From the NCBI RefSeq assembly GCF_008801915.1, contig NZ_VZOV01000019.1:1-64000 (forward strand): a stretch of DNA of 64,000 bases, written 5' to 3'. This document shows, in pieces, positions 1 through 8,874 of this stretch. The translations under genes and the position numbers were made by a program. The stretch comes from Cupriavidus gilardii (GTDB taxonomy: Bacteria; Pseudomonadota; Gammaproteobacteria; Burkholderiales; Burkholderiaceae). Numbering within the stretch: position 1 is the stretch's first letter; the number at the start of each line of letters is the position of its first letter. A model generated the notes under the pieces. That model made no database searches. It was not told the origin of the DNA and saw only the letters and a list, made by a program, of their open reading frames with translations.

Positions 1-886
1 AGCCCCGGGCGATCCTGCCACCCCCGCCACCCCCGCCGCGCCATCGCCGCAGGCCGATGCCGCGCCCGCGCCGGCCGCCGCCGCGCCCAGCCCGCCCGGT
101 GCCGACACCGCCAATCCGCCGGCCACCGCGCCGCAGGCGCCCAACTGGTTCTGGATCACGCTGGCCGTGGTCTGCGTGGCGATGCTGTACTTCTACTGGC
201 GCTTCGACTTCGCGCGGATGGAGATCTTCAAGCAGCTGCTGTCGTCGTTCTTCCCGCTGGCGGTGCTGATCCTCGCCGTGCTCGGCTCGATCGTGTTCGG
301 CCTGGCCACGCCGACGGAGGCCGCGGCGGTCGGCGCGCTCGGCGGCGCGCTGCTGGCGGCGGCCTACGGCCAGCTCAACTATGGCGTGGTCAAGGAGTCG
401 GTGTTCCTGACCGCCAAGACCAGCGCGATGGTCTGCTGGCTGTTCGTCGGCTCGTCGATCTTCTCGGCCGCGTTCGCGCTGCTCGGGGGCCAGGCGCTGG
501 TCGAGCAGTGGGTGATGTCGCTGGACCTGACGCCGCTGCAGTTCATGATCCTGGCCCAGGTGATCATCTTCCTGCTTGGCTGGCCGCTGGAATGGACCGA
601 GATCATCATCATCTTCATGCCGATCTTCGTGCCGCTGCTGGACAACTTCGGCATCGATCCGCTGTTCTTCGGCCTGCTGGTCGCACTGAACCTGCAGACC
701 GCCTTCCTGTCGCCGCCGGTCGCGATGGCCGCCTTCTATCTGAAGGGCGTGGCGCCCCCGCATGTCACGCTGAACCAGATCTTCGGCGGCATGCTGCCGT
801 TCATGGCGATCCAGGTGGTGGCGCTGGTGCTGCTGTACGCGTTCCCTGACATCGGGCTGTGGCTGCCGCGCGTGTTGTATCAGTAA
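1..886 (+). CDS. TRAP transporter large permease (DctM-like), C-terminal part
   Basis: The gene enters from the left edge, so its N-terminal half is missing. It is the membrane subunit of a tripartite ATP-independent periplasmic transporter, which imports organic acids or related solutes using a periplasmic binding protein and an ion gradient. The reading frame is open from base 2. It begins with a long Ala/Pro-rich linker (about 45 residues), followed by hydrophobic helices and the family motif PTEAAAVGA after a FGLATP turn. The motif LSPPVAMAAFYLKGVAPP near the end is typical of DctM. The Ala/Pro linker is unusual for this normally compact protein. It ends 15 bases before the convergent CobW gene. 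The substrate cannot be told from the sequence. Confidence 0.9.
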   Translation, partial: APGDPATPATPAAPSPQADAAPAPAAAAPSPPGADTANPPATAPQAPNWFWITLAVVCVAMLYFYWRFDFARMEIFKQLLSSFFPLAVLILAVLGSIVFGLATPTEAAAVGALGGALLAAAYGQLNYGVVKESVFLTAKTSAMVCWLFVGSSIFSAAFALLGGQALVEQWVMSLDLTPLQFMILAQVIIFLLGWPLEWTEIIIIFMPIFVPLLDNFGIDPLFFGLLVALNLQTAFLSPPVAMAAFYLKGVAPPHVTLNQIFGGMLPFMAIQVVALVLLYAFPDIGLWLPRVLYQ

Positions 887-901
887 GCCGGCGCGGCGCG
901 C

Positions 902-1858
902 TCAGGCCAGCGCCGCGTCGAGGCAGGCGCGCACCGTGGTCTCGTCGTCCGCGGCGAAGGGGCCGATGAAGATCAGCGCCGATTCGTCTGGCGCTTGCCC
1001 GCATGCATGCGGGATGGCCTCGACCCGCATCCGCCCCGCGACGACATGCACGGCATGCGAACGCGCATCGCCATCGAACGCGACCAGGCCCTTGGCCCGC
1101 AGCAGGCGCACCGGCAACGTCTTCAGCGCCTGCCGCAAGCGCGCCTTGTCGAAGGCCCGGCCCGTGCGGTAGGCGAAGGTGACGATGCCCCGATGCAGCG
1201 CGTCAGGGCGGCTCCAGCGCTGGCTTCCACGCGCCAGCAGCGGACCCTGCTCCACCGGCGGCGCGACATCCAGATAGACCGGCAGCGGCAGTGCGCCATG
1301 CCGTGCCGTCAGCACGGCGGCCCGCGGCGCCATGCCGGCCACCGACGCCGCGACGGTCTCGGCCGTCGCCGCGTCGGCCAGATCGGCCTTGGTCAGCGCC
1401 AGCACCGATGCGCCGGCAATCTGCCGCCGCACCATGTCGCCGACCAGCGGATCGCGCAACGCTTCGAAAACGCCGGCAACGTCGATCGCGACGATCACCG
1501 CATGGAGCCGGAACGCGGGATCGAGCAGGCCGATCTGCGCGATCCGCTGCGGATCCGACACGCCGCTGGCCTCGATCACCAGCAACTCGGGGCGCTCGGG
1601 ACGCGCGGCGATGGCAAGCAGCGCATCGGCCAGGCGGCCACCGATCGAGCAGCAGATGCAGCCGTTCTCGAGCTGGATCACGTCGTCGCTGCGGCGACGG
1701 ATCAGCGCCGCGTCGATATTGATCTCGCCGAAGTCGTTGACCAGCACGGCGATTCGCCGTCCCTGCGCCCCGGCCAGCAACCGGTTCAGCATCGTGGTCT
1801 TGCCCGCGCCCAGATAGCCGCCGACCACCACCAACGGAATGGGCGGCCGCGCGTTCAT
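902..1858 (-). CDS. CobW/COG0523-family GTPase (putative metallochaperone)
   Basis: A G3E-family GTPase of 318 residues. Visible motifs are Walker A GGYLGAGKTT near residue 13, the metal-binding CICC of the COG0523 family inside ENGCICCS, and the guanine-recognition LTKAD. The C-terminal half carries the CobW_C domain. Family members bind zinc, cobalt or other metals and deliver them to client enzymes. The start ATG overlaps the stop of the upstream amidohydrolase gene in an ATGA arrangement, so the two are probably translationally coupled. That position suggests, but does not prove, that the amidohydrolase is its client. No His-rich stretch is present. Confidence 0.88.
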   Translation of the reverse strand: MNARPPIPLVVVGGYLGAGKTTMLNRLLAGAQGRRIAVLVNDFGEINIDAALIRRRSDDVIQLENGCICCSIGGRLADALLAIAARPERPELLVIEASGVSDPQRIAQIGLLDPAFRLHAVIVAIDVAGVFEALRDPLVGDMVRRQIAGASVLALTKADLADAATAETVAASVAGMAPRAAVLTARHGALPLPVYLDVAPPVEQGPLLARGSQRWSRPDALHRGIVTFAYRTGRAFDKARLRQALKTLPVRLLRAKGLVAFDGDARSHAVHVVAGRMRVEAIPHACGQAPDESALIFIGPFAADDETTVRACLDAALA

Positions 1859-3552
1859 CGTGCCGGCGCCGCAAAGACGCGCCCGCCGAGCACCGTGCCC
1901 CAGACCCGGACGTCCTTCAGCGCGTGCGGCGCCACCGCGGTGGGGTCCTGCTCGAGCACCGCGAAATCGGCCAGCTTGCCCGGCTCGATGCTGCCGATCA
2001 GATGGTCCAGGCGCAAGGTATGCGCGGCGCCCAGCGTGATCGCGTGCAAGGCCTCGCCGACGGTCAGCCGCTCGCCCTCGCCCAGCACGCGGCCCGCCGC
2101 GCTCTCGCGTTGCACCGCGCACCATGCCGTGAACAGCGGGTTCAGCGGGGTGATCGGCGCATCGGAGTGGATCGCGACCGGAATGCCCAGCCGCAGCGCC
2201 GAGCGTGCCGGATTCATCCGCGCGGCCCATTGCGCGCCGACGGTCTGGTCGGCGTGCGCCTCGCCCCAGTAGTACAGATGGTTCGAGAAGAAGTTGATGC
2301 ACACCCCGAGCCGCGCGGCGCGCGCCAGTTGCGCCGCATCGGCAAGCTGGCAGTGCTGCAGCGTGTGCCGGTGGTCGGCGCGCGGATGACGGGCCAGCAT
2401 GGCCTCGAGCGCGTCGAGCACGACCTCGGTCGCCTCGTCGCCGTTGGTATGGATATGCAGCTGCAGGCCGGCCAGGTGAAACGGCGTGAAGCATGCCAGC
2501 AGCTGCGCCGGCGGAATCAGCCACAGCCCGTTGGGCTGGCCGCCCGCGTAGCCGGGCGCGCGCAGGCGCGCGGTAAAGCCCTGGATCGAACCGTCGACGA
2601 TGAACTTGACCGGACCGAAATGCAGCTTGTCGGTGCCGGTCCGCGCGGCGGCGTGGACGCGTTCGGGACCGCCTTCCGGATTGCGCTGCGGGGAGAACGC
2701 GGGAACGATGCGCAGCGGAAAGTCGTCGGCGGCGGTGACCGCGCGCAGCGTGTCGAGGCCGGCCGGCGACAGGTCGCTGACCAGGTCGGTCGCGGTGGTG
2801 ACGCCGGCCAGTTGCGCGACCCGGCCGAAGCGGCGCACCGCCTGCGGGTCCTCCGCCGCCGCCAGCGACAGGCCCTTGCCGATCACGCGGTGGACCGGGA
2901 ACATCGCCGCGAACTCCTGCAGCTCCCCGGTGGGCCTGCCGTGCCCGTCCTTGTGCACGCCCTCGATATCGGTGTCCCCGTCGATGCCGGCCAGCGCCAG
3001 CATCGCCGAATTGACGTTCATCAGATGGACGCTGGCGTGCATCACGACGATAGGCCGTGTGGCTGACACCTGGTCCAGTTGCTGGACGCCGAGGCGGCCG
3101 GTGCCGAAGTAGATCGGGTCGAAGCCCCAGGCCAGCAGCGGCGTGTCGGCTTTGGTTAGCCGGCTGGCGGCGCTGGCGAGCCGGTCGATGACCTGATCGA
3201 GCGTACGCAGGCCACGCCACAGCCGGCCGTCCGGATCGCGGCGGTCGAAGTAGCCGACATAGACGGCCTCCCACATCGCGCCCTCCATCAGGTGGCAGTG
3301 CGCCTCGACCAGCCCGGGCATCAGCACCTTGTCGCGGAAGGTGTCGTCGACCCTGGCATCCGCCCAGGGCGCCATGTCCCCCTGCGCGCCGACCGCGACG
3401 ATCCTGCCGTCGCGGACCGCCACGTGCGTTGCTTGCGGCTGGGCCGGGTTCATCGTCAGGATCTTGCGCGCGTGGAATATCCGCGTGCGCGCCGCTTCAT
3501 CGTGAGTCATCGTGGCTTTCAGAAGATTGGGAGATTCCGCGCGGGACGTCAT
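1855..3552 (-). CDS. amidohydrolase family protein (YtcJ-like, COG1574)
   Basis: A metal-dependent hydrolase of the amidohydrolase superfamily, about 565 residues. Seen in order: a small N-terminal beta-sandwich segment, HCH in GLVEAHCHLMEG, KFIVDGSIQG, a histidine motif HIHTNGDE, and the C-terminal HSDAP. These are the hallmarks of the YtcJ group, which hydrolyses amides, carbamates or formamides. The chosen start overlaps the symporter stop as ATGA; a second ATG 14 codons later (3510) is possible. Its own stop overlaps the CobW gene start by four bases. With the upstream carrier it likely degrades an imported amide-type compound; the substrate is unknown. Confidence 0.88.
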   Translation of the reverse strand: MTSRAESPNLLKATMTHDEAARTRIFHARKILTMNPAQPQATHVAVRDGRIVAVGAQGDMAPWADARVDDTFRDKVLMPGLVEAHCHLMEGAMWEAVYVGYFDRRDPDGRLWRGLRTLDQVIDRLASAASRLTKADTPLLAWGFDPIYFGTGRLGVQQLDQVSATRPIVVMHASVHLMNVNSAMLALAGIDGDTDIEGVHKDGHGRPTGELQEFAAMFPVHRVIGKGLSLAAAEDPQAVRRFGRVAQLAGVTTATDLVSDLSPAGLDTLRAVTAADDFPLRIVPAFSPQRNPEGGPERVHAAARTGTDKLHFGPVKFIVDGSIQGFTARLRAPGYAGGQPNGLWLIPPAQLLACFTPFHLAGLQLHIHTNGDEATEVVLDALEAMLARHPRADHRHTLQHCQLADAAQLARAARLGVCINFFSNHLYYWGEAHADQTVGAQWAARMNPARSALRLGIPVAIHSDAPITPLNPLFTAWCAVQRESAAGRVLGEGERLTVGEALHAITLGAAHTLRLDHLIGSIEPGKLADFAVLEQDPTAVAPHALKDVRVWGTVLGGRVFAAPAR

Positions 3553-4931
3553 GCCGCTTGCACGCGCGCCGGCCGCGGGACCAGGTTCACCAGCACCGTC
3601 ACCAGCAGGTTCACCGCGAGGCTGACCAGGCCGACGTTGATGCCGCCGAAATCGGCCTGCTGCAGGTAGAGCGCGATGGCCAGGCCCTGTCCGCTCAGGA
3701 TGCCAAGCGCGATCGCCAGGGGCCGCACCTTCCACGAGAACAGGATAGCCATCACGCCCGGGAAAAACTGCGTCACCCCGTAGTAGGTGGTATTGATCAG
3801 CGTCAGCATCAGGTTCGGCGTGACCAGCGTCATCACGATCGACAGCACCAGATAGATCGCGATCACCACCTTGGCGCCCTGCTTCTGCCGCGGCTCGGGC
3901 AGGCCGGGCATCAGGTTGCGCGTGACGATCGGGCCGATCGCCAGGCAGATGCCGGCCAGCACCAGCAGGCCCGACAGCGCCGCGCCGGCCGTCACCAGTC
4001 CCAGCAGCCAGTCCGGCAGCAGGCGCACCGCGGCGGCGAAGAACGCCTCGTTCGGCGAGGCCAGCTGCAGGTTCTGGCTGATCGCGTAGTAGGACGCCAG
4101 CACCAGGAACGGATACATCAGCATGTACAGCGGCATGGCGACCTGCGTGCGCCGGATCGTGTTGGCGCTCTTCGCGGTGAAGAAGTTCTGCACCGCGAAC
4201 GGCATCATGTAGAAGCCCATCGCCTGGAACAGCATGGTGCTCATCGAGAAGCGCAGCTGCGTCTCGCTCATCTGGTTGCTGACCTGCATGCTGGCCGCGT
4301 GGAAGACGTCGGCGACGCCGGCCTTCCAGCCCACCGCCACGCCGGTGGCGACGATCGCCACGACCATCAGCACGTCCTTCAGGATCGCGATATAGGCGGA
4401 GGCCCGCACACCGGAGATTGCGATGTAGGTGAAAGCCAGCCCGGCCGAGATCAGCACCAGGTGCAGCGGATCGACATGCCAGCCCAGCCCCTTGAGCGCG
4501 GCCACCAGACCGGTGAACTGCAACTGGCCCCACGGCAGCAGGAACAGGATCGACGAGGCCGCGACGATCAGCTCCAGCGCGCGGCTGCCATAGTGGCCCT
4601 TGAACAGGTCCGGCAGCGTGATCGCGTTGTAGCGCGCGCCGGCGCGCCAGATGCGCGGACCGAGGAAATAGCCGAGCGGGTACGCCAGCAGGATATAGCC
4701 GAGAAACCAGATGCCGTAGGTCGGTCCCTTGGCATAGATGCCGCCGGGAAATCCCACCATCGTGCCGATGCTGTAGATCTCCCCGGCCGCCAGGAAGAAG
4801 ACCAGATAGGCGCCGAACTGGCGCGACGCGACAAAGAAGTCGTGCACGCTCTGCGCGCCGCGCCCCTGGCGGGAGCGGATGGCGAGGTAGAGGGACAGCG
4901 CGATGAAGCCGAGAAATACCGCGGTGGTCAT
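3549..4931 (-). CDS. sodium:solute symporter (SSF family)
   Basis: An integral membrane carrier of 460 residues with about 13 hydrophobic segments. The motif FLAAGEIYSIGTMVGFPG near residue 50 and the ARYNAITLPDLF segment are typical of SSF proteins, which couple uptake of organic solutes to sodium. The ATG at 4931 was preferred over an upstream in-frame ATG (4970) because AAGGAG sits six bases before it. It starts 10 bases after the DUF3311 gene stop and overlaps the amidohydrolase start, so the four genes form one operon. SSF carriers paired with a DUF3311 protein are a recurring arrangement. Confidence 0.92.
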   Translation of the reverse strand: MTTAVFLGFIALSLYLAIRSRQGRGAQSVHDFFVASRQFGAYLVFFLAAGEIYSIGTMVGFPGGIYAKGPTYGIWFLGYILLAYPLGYFLGPRIWRAGARYNAITLPDLFKGHYGSRALELIVAASSILFLLPWGQLQFTGLVAALKGLGWHVDPLHLVLISAGLAFTYIAISGVRASAYIAILKDVLMVVAIVATGVAVGWKAGVADVFHAASMQVSNQMSETQLRFSMSTMLFQAMGFYMMPFAVQNFFTAKSANTIRRTQVAMPLYMLMYPFLVLASYYAISQNLQLASPNEAFFAAAVRLLPDWLLGLVTAGAALSGLLVLAGICLAIGPIVTRNLMPGLPEPRQKQGAKVVIAIYLVLSIVMTLVTPNLMLTLINTTYYGVTQFFPGVMAILFSWKVRPLAIALGILSGQGLAIALYLQQADFGGINVGLVSLAVNLLVTVLVNLVPRPARVQAA

Positions 4932-4941
4932 GGCGGCTCCT

Positions 4942-5160
4942 TCAAGGGCGATGCGATGCGTCGACGGCATCGTCGGACGCGTGGCGGTCGAACAGCAGCC
5001 AGCACAGCAGCATGCAGCCGGAGGTCAGCACGAACCAGGCGAAGATCCAGGCGTAGATGAAGGGAACGCCGAGCACGAACCGCTCGACCGACGCCACCCA
5101 GGGCAGGAGTCCGATCACCCCGAGATACGGGATGCCGAGACCGATGAACAGCTTGAGCAT
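4942..5160 (-). CDS. DUF3311 small membrane protein, symporter partner
   Basis: A 72-residue protein with two strongly hydrophobic helices, beginning MLKLFIGLGIPYLGVIGLLP and containing FIYAWIFAWFVLTS. This pattern is typical of DUF3311 proteins encoded just before sodium:solute symporters, probably as small accessory subunits. It has a strong ribosome site, AAGGAGA, about six bases before the ATG. It is the first gene of the operon and lies divergent to the LysR gene. Confidence 0.85.
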   Translation of the reverse strand: MLKLFIGLGIPYLGVIGLLPWVASVERFVLGVPFIYAWIFAWFVLTSGCMLLCWLLFDRHASDDAVDASHRP

Positions 5161-5304
5161 GCTTTTGTCTCCTTGGTCCGATGGCCGGTGTGCGGTGCGC
5201 CGGAAGGCGACGAGGCAGCGCCCGCTGTTGTTGTGGGGCCATCATAGGGAGCCGCGATGTATGATTCAAATGCAAATATCTAACGACTTCCATAACGGAT
5301 TGGC
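5161..5304. promoter_or_regulatory. divergent control region of the symporter operon and LysR gene
   Basis: The 144 bases between the divergent operon and the LysR gene contain an AT-richer stretch at about 5255-5285 (atgtatgattcaaatgcaaa), standing out from the GC-rich surroundings. This is where both promoters and the LysR binding site are expected. I could not identify clear -35/-10 boxes, so the assignment rests on gene layout and base composition. Confidence 0.5.
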
Positions 5305-6234
5305 ATGGATACGCAGAAGCTGCTGCACCTGCTCGCGGTGATCGAGCATGGGACCTTCTCAGAAGCGGCGCGGGCCGTGCACCTGACGCAGCCGGCATTG
5401 AGCCGCAGCATCCGCGCGCTCGAGGACGAACTGAAGGCGCCGCTGTTCGACCGCGGTGCGCGGCGCGCGCGGCTGACGGTGTTCGGCGAACTGGTGGCCG
5501 AGCGCGCCCGGCGCATCCGGCTGGAAGAGCGGCAGTTGCGGCGCGACCTGGACCTGCTGCGCGGCGGCGAGGAAGGGTCGCTGGCGATCGGCATGGCGCC
5601 CGCACCGGCCGCGCTGCTGCTGACGCCGTTCCTCGCGCATATGGCGCAGGCCCATCCGCGCATCCGGGTGCGCACCGAAACCGGCGCCACCAGCGCGCTG
5701 CTCGAGCAGCTGCGCAGCGAGGCGATCGACGCGATCGTCGGCGATGCCTATGTGCTGCGCGCCGCCGACGACATCGACCTGGAGACGCTGGGCGAGCTGC
5801 GCGCCGGACTGGTCTGCCGGGCTGGCCATCCGATCCTGCGCAAGCGCCGGCTCGATATCGACACGATCCGCGCCTATCCGGTTGCCTCGACCACGCTGAG
5901 CGCCATCATCGGCCGCCAGCTGATCGAACTGTGGGGGCCCGAGGCCGCGCCCGAGCGGCTGATCACGCTGCATTGCGACAACCTGGACGTGCTGCGCAGC
6001 GTGGCGCTGAACACCGATACGCTGCTGTTCGGCGTGCTGTCGATCACGCGGCAGCAGCGCGCCGAGGGCTCGATGGCGGAGGTGCCGATGCCGCCGGATC
6101 CGCGCCGCCGCGGCCGCTATGGCATCGCGCGGATGGCGGCGCGCTCGCTGTCGCCCGCGCTGCAATCGCTGTACGCATTCACGCGAGCGCAGTGGCAGGC
6201 GTTGTCGGCCGAGCCGGCGGGGCCGCGCCGGTGA
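5305..6234 (+). CDS. LysR-family transcriptional regulator
   Basis: A 309-residue LysR regulator. The N-terminal winged helix shows FSEAARAVHLTQPALSRSIRALEDELKAPLFDRG, and a substrate-binding domain follows from about residue 90. It is transcribed away from the symporter-amidohydrolase-CobW operon, the usual arrangement for a LysR protein that controls the divergent genes in response to their substrate. That control is inferred from position. Confidence 0.9.
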   Translation: MDTQKLLHLLAVIEHGTFSEAARAVHLTQPALSRSIRALEDELKAPLFDRGARRARLTVFGELVAERARRIRLEERQLRRDLDLLRGGEEGSLAIGMAPAPAALLLTPFLAHMAQAHPRIRVRTETGATSALLEQLRSEAIDAIVGDAYVLRAADDIDLETLGELRAGLVCRAGHPILRKRRLDIDTIRAYPVASTTLSAIIGRQLIELWGPEAAPERLITLHCDNLDVLRSVALNTDTLLFGVLSITRQQRAEGSMAEVPMPPDPRRRGRYGIARMAARSLSPALQSLYAFTRAQWQALSAEPAGPRR

Positions 6235-6360
6235 CCACCGTGAGCCGGTGACCGTCCTGCGGCGCGAGCGCACCCCGTTGTATCCTTGCTTTTTTTGCCT
6301 TCGTCCGTTCCGCCCTCTTCGCTTCCGTCCTTCCCTTACCTTCCCCTACGAGGAATCCCC

Positions 6361-7404
6361 ATGTCCGCAACGTCCGAATTCAAGATGGAATACCGCCGCC
6401 TGGGCCGCAGCAATCTGAAGGTGTCCGCGCTGTGCCTGGGCACGATGATGTTCGCCGACCAGACCGACGAGGCCGAGGCCGGGCGCATCGTCGCGAGCGC
6501 GCGCGACCATGGCGTCAACTTCATCGACACCGCGGACGTCTACAGCAAGGGCGGCTCCGAGCAGATGGTGGGCCGGCTGATCGAGGCCGATCGGCAGCAG
6601 TGGATTCTCGCCACCAAGCTGGGCAACGCGATGGGTTCCGCGCCGAACCAGGGCCACTACTCGCGGGTCTGGGTGCTGCGCGAGGTCGAGGACAGCCTGC
6701 GGCGGCTGGCGACCGACTACATCGACATCCTGTATCTGCATCGCGACTACGCCGACGAGAATCTCGAGGAAGCCGTACGCGCGATGGGCGATCTGGTGCG
6801 CGACGGCAAGATCCGCTACTGGGCGGTGTCGAACTTCCGCGGCTGGCGCATCGCCGAGATCGCGCGGCTGTGCGATCAGCTGGGCGTGCCGCGGCCGGTC
6901 GCCTGTCAGCCCTACTACAACCTGCTGAACCGGATGCCCGAGGTCGAGATCCTGCCGGCCTGCGAATACTATGGGCTCGGCGTGGTGCCCTACAGCCCGG
7001 TCGCGCGCGGCGTGCTGACCGGCAAGTACCTGCCGGGACAAGCGCCGGAGGCCGGCACGCGCGCCGGACGCGCCGATCGCCGCATGATGCAGACCGAGTT
7101 CCGCGAGGAATCGCTGGTCATCGCGCAGCAGCTGAAGGCCCACGCCGAGGGCCGCGGCCTGACGGCCGGCCAGTTCGCCACCGCATGGGTCCTGGCCAAT
7201 CCGCTGATCACCTCGGTGATCGCGGGTCCGCGCACGCTGGCGCAGTTCGAGGACTATTTCGGGGCGATCGGCGCGACGCTGTCGCCCGAAGAAGAAGCGA
7301 TGGTCGATGCGCTGGTGGCGCCCGGACATCCGTCGACGCCGGGCTATACCGATCCGAACTATCCGTTCACGGGGCGGCCGGTCAAGGTGGCGGCGGCGGA
7401 CTGA
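6361..7404 (+). CDS. aldo/keto reductase
   Basis: A 347-residue NADPH-dependent oxidoreductase of the aldo/keto reductase superfamily with a TIM-barrel fold. The catalytic tetrad is visible: Asp and Tyr in FIDTADVYSKGGSE, Lys in LATKLG and His in DILYLHRDY. The cofactor-binding end is around the segment SVIAGPRTLAQFEDYFGA. The start at 6361 follows GAGGAA and matches the family start YRRLGRSNLKVSALCLGTM; an in-frame ATG further upstream lacks these features. The neighbours do not reveal the substrate. Confidence 0.92.
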   Translation: MSATSEFKMEYRRLGRSNLKVSALCLGTMMFADQTDEAEAGRIVASARDHGVNFIDTADVYSKGGSEQMVGRLIEADRQQWILATKLGNAMGSAPNQGHYSRVWVLREVEDSLRRLATDYIDILYLHRDYADENLEEAVRAMGDLVRDGKIRYWAVSNFRGWRIAEIARLCDQLGVPRPVACQPYYNLLNRMPEVEILPACEYYGLGVVPYSPVARGVLTGKYLPGQAPEAGTRAGRADRRMMQTEFREESLVIAQQLKAHAEGRGLTAGQFATAWVLANPLITSVIAGPRTLAQFEDYFGAIGATLSPEEEAMVDALVAPGHPSTPGYTDPNYPFTGRPVKVAAAD

Positions 7405-7414
7405 TCGGCCGGCC

Positions 7415-8029
7415 TCACCAGCCGCGCCCCATGTCGTAGATCGAGCGCGACAGCCCGGGCGAGTCGATCCCGGCCAGCGTCGCGATGCCGATGCCGATGC
7501 CGTCCCGGCCGCTGCCGGGATCGTCCTGGCCCAGTTCGGTCAGGCACCGCGATATATGGACAATCTGGGTCGGCAAGCACGGTTCCGAACCGCCGCCGAG
7601 CCGCAGCGGGCGCGCTCGCGTGCCGGCCGGGCGTGGCCGGCCCCGCTGCCGCATCGGCGCATTCCTGCGGCCGTGGTATCGCAGCGCTTCGCGGCCATCG
7701 TGCGGTGCCGCCGGAACCCGCGCTTCGCCGCGGCGCGGTGCCGGCTGAATGCCGGCATCCCGGCGTGGATTGCTCCCGCCATCGACGTGCAAGGCCAGCG
7801 CTTCGCGCAGGTATTCCGCGCGGCTCTGCCTGCAGCGGTAGATCTCGACGAGGGCCGGCGCCGACCCTCGCTCCGCGGTGGGCGGCGCGTTGACATCGGC
7901 GTGGATGAACGCGATCGATACCTCATCGTTCTGCCGATCGGCCAACGTCATGCGGCCGGTGGCCGGCGCGGCGGACAGATACAGCGGCTGCGGCGTGCCG
8001 GAGAGCCACGACTTCAATACGGTGAACAT
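7415..8029 (-). CDS. hypothetical protein, possibly mosaic or degraded
   Basis: An open frame of 204 codons with GAGGA six bases before the ATG. The first ~90 residues look like real protein (LKSWLSGTPQPLYLSAAP, IAFIHADVNAPP). The middle is Arg/Gly/Pro-rich, as wrong-frame translation is. The end, LAGIDSPGLSRSI, resembles the C-terminal LGIESPGLTSSL segment of FAD-dependent L-2-hydroxyglutarate-type dehydrogenases. It could be a small orphan gene or an out-of-frame remnant. I do not recognise a full family. Confidence 0.4.
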   Translation of the reverse strand: MFTVLKSWLSGTPQPLYLSAAPATGRMTLADRQNDEVSIAFIHADVNAPPTAERGSAPALVEIYRCRQSRAEYLREALALHVDGGSNPRRDAGIQPAPRRGEARVPAAPHDGREALRYHGRRNAPMRQRGRPRPAGTRARPLRLGGGSEPCLPTQIVHISRCLTELGQDDPGSGRDGIGIGIATLAGIDSPGLSRSIYDMGRGW

Positions 8030-8211
8030 GCTTGTCCTCGTCGAGTGGAAGCGAGGCGCCATCTTTGCCGGCATCCCGGACGCGGGCTACTGAAAACATG
8101 TGAGGAATGTACGCATAGCGATGTATTGCCGCATCGGCATGCGAGTGTGAAACGGCGCATTGGCCGCGTTGGGGGCGCGCGGCCAACGCCAGCCCTGCCG
8201 TTCGCAGCGCG

Positions 8212-8874
8212 CTACAGCCCCTTCTCGACCATCGCCAGCACACGCTCGCCCAGCGCAATGCGCAGCGCTTCGTCGGCATGGCGCAGCGGGCCGTCGATGA
8301 TCAGCAGCGCCAGCCCGTGCACCGCCGACCAGGCCAGGTACTCGGCTCCGGGGCGCCGCTCGGCGGGCAGCACGCCGGCCGCGACCAGCCGGTCCAGCGC
8401 GGCGCCTAGCAATTGGAAGGGATTGAGGCCGCCGGGGCCGGCCTTGGCGGGATCGGGGTCGTCCTCCACCATGCTCGGCGTGGCGAAGGCCGTGCGGAAC
8501 AGACCCGTCTGCGTCTGCGCGAACTTCAGATAGCCGGCGCCGATCGCGCGCAGGTCGGCGCGCGCCCTGGCGGCCGGGTCATTGCGGTCGACCTGCTCGG
8601 CCGCGGCGGCCAATTCGGTTTCCATCGCCACCGCCAGCGCGGACAGCGCCGCCGCGCGTACCGCCTCGAACAGCGCCTGCCGATTGGCGAAGTGCCGGTA
8701 GGCGGCATTGGGCACTACGCCGGCGCGGCGCGTCGCCTCGCGCAGCACCACCGCGTCGGGGCCGCCGTCGCTTGCCAGCGCGATGCCGGCGTCAATCAGC
8801 GCGCGACGCAGATCGCCGTGGCGATAGGTCGTGCGCGGCGGCGGCGCGGCGGCCAGCTTCAGTGCGGTGACCAT
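8212..8874 (-). CDS. TetR/AcrR-family regulator
   Basis: A 220-residue TetR repressor. The DNA-binding part is TYRHGDLRRALIDAGIAL followed by REATRRAGVVPNAAYRHFANRQALFEAV. The C-terminal helices resemble the WHG ligand-binding type. Its ATG shares one base with the TGA of the efflux gene before it (TGATG), so both are read from one transcript. It probably represses this transcript through the palindromes upstream of the efflux gene. Confidence 0.9.
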   Translation of the reverse strand: MVTALKLAAAPPPRTTYRHGDLRRALIDAGIALASDGGPDAVVLREATRRAGVVPNAAYRHFANRQALFEAVRAAALSALAVAMETELAAAAEQVDRNDPAARARADLRAIGAGYLKFAQTQTGLFRTAFATPSMVEDDPDPAKAGPGGLNPFQLLGAALDRLVAAGVLPAERRPGAEYLAWSAVHGLALLIIDGPLRHADEALRIALGERVLAMVEKGL

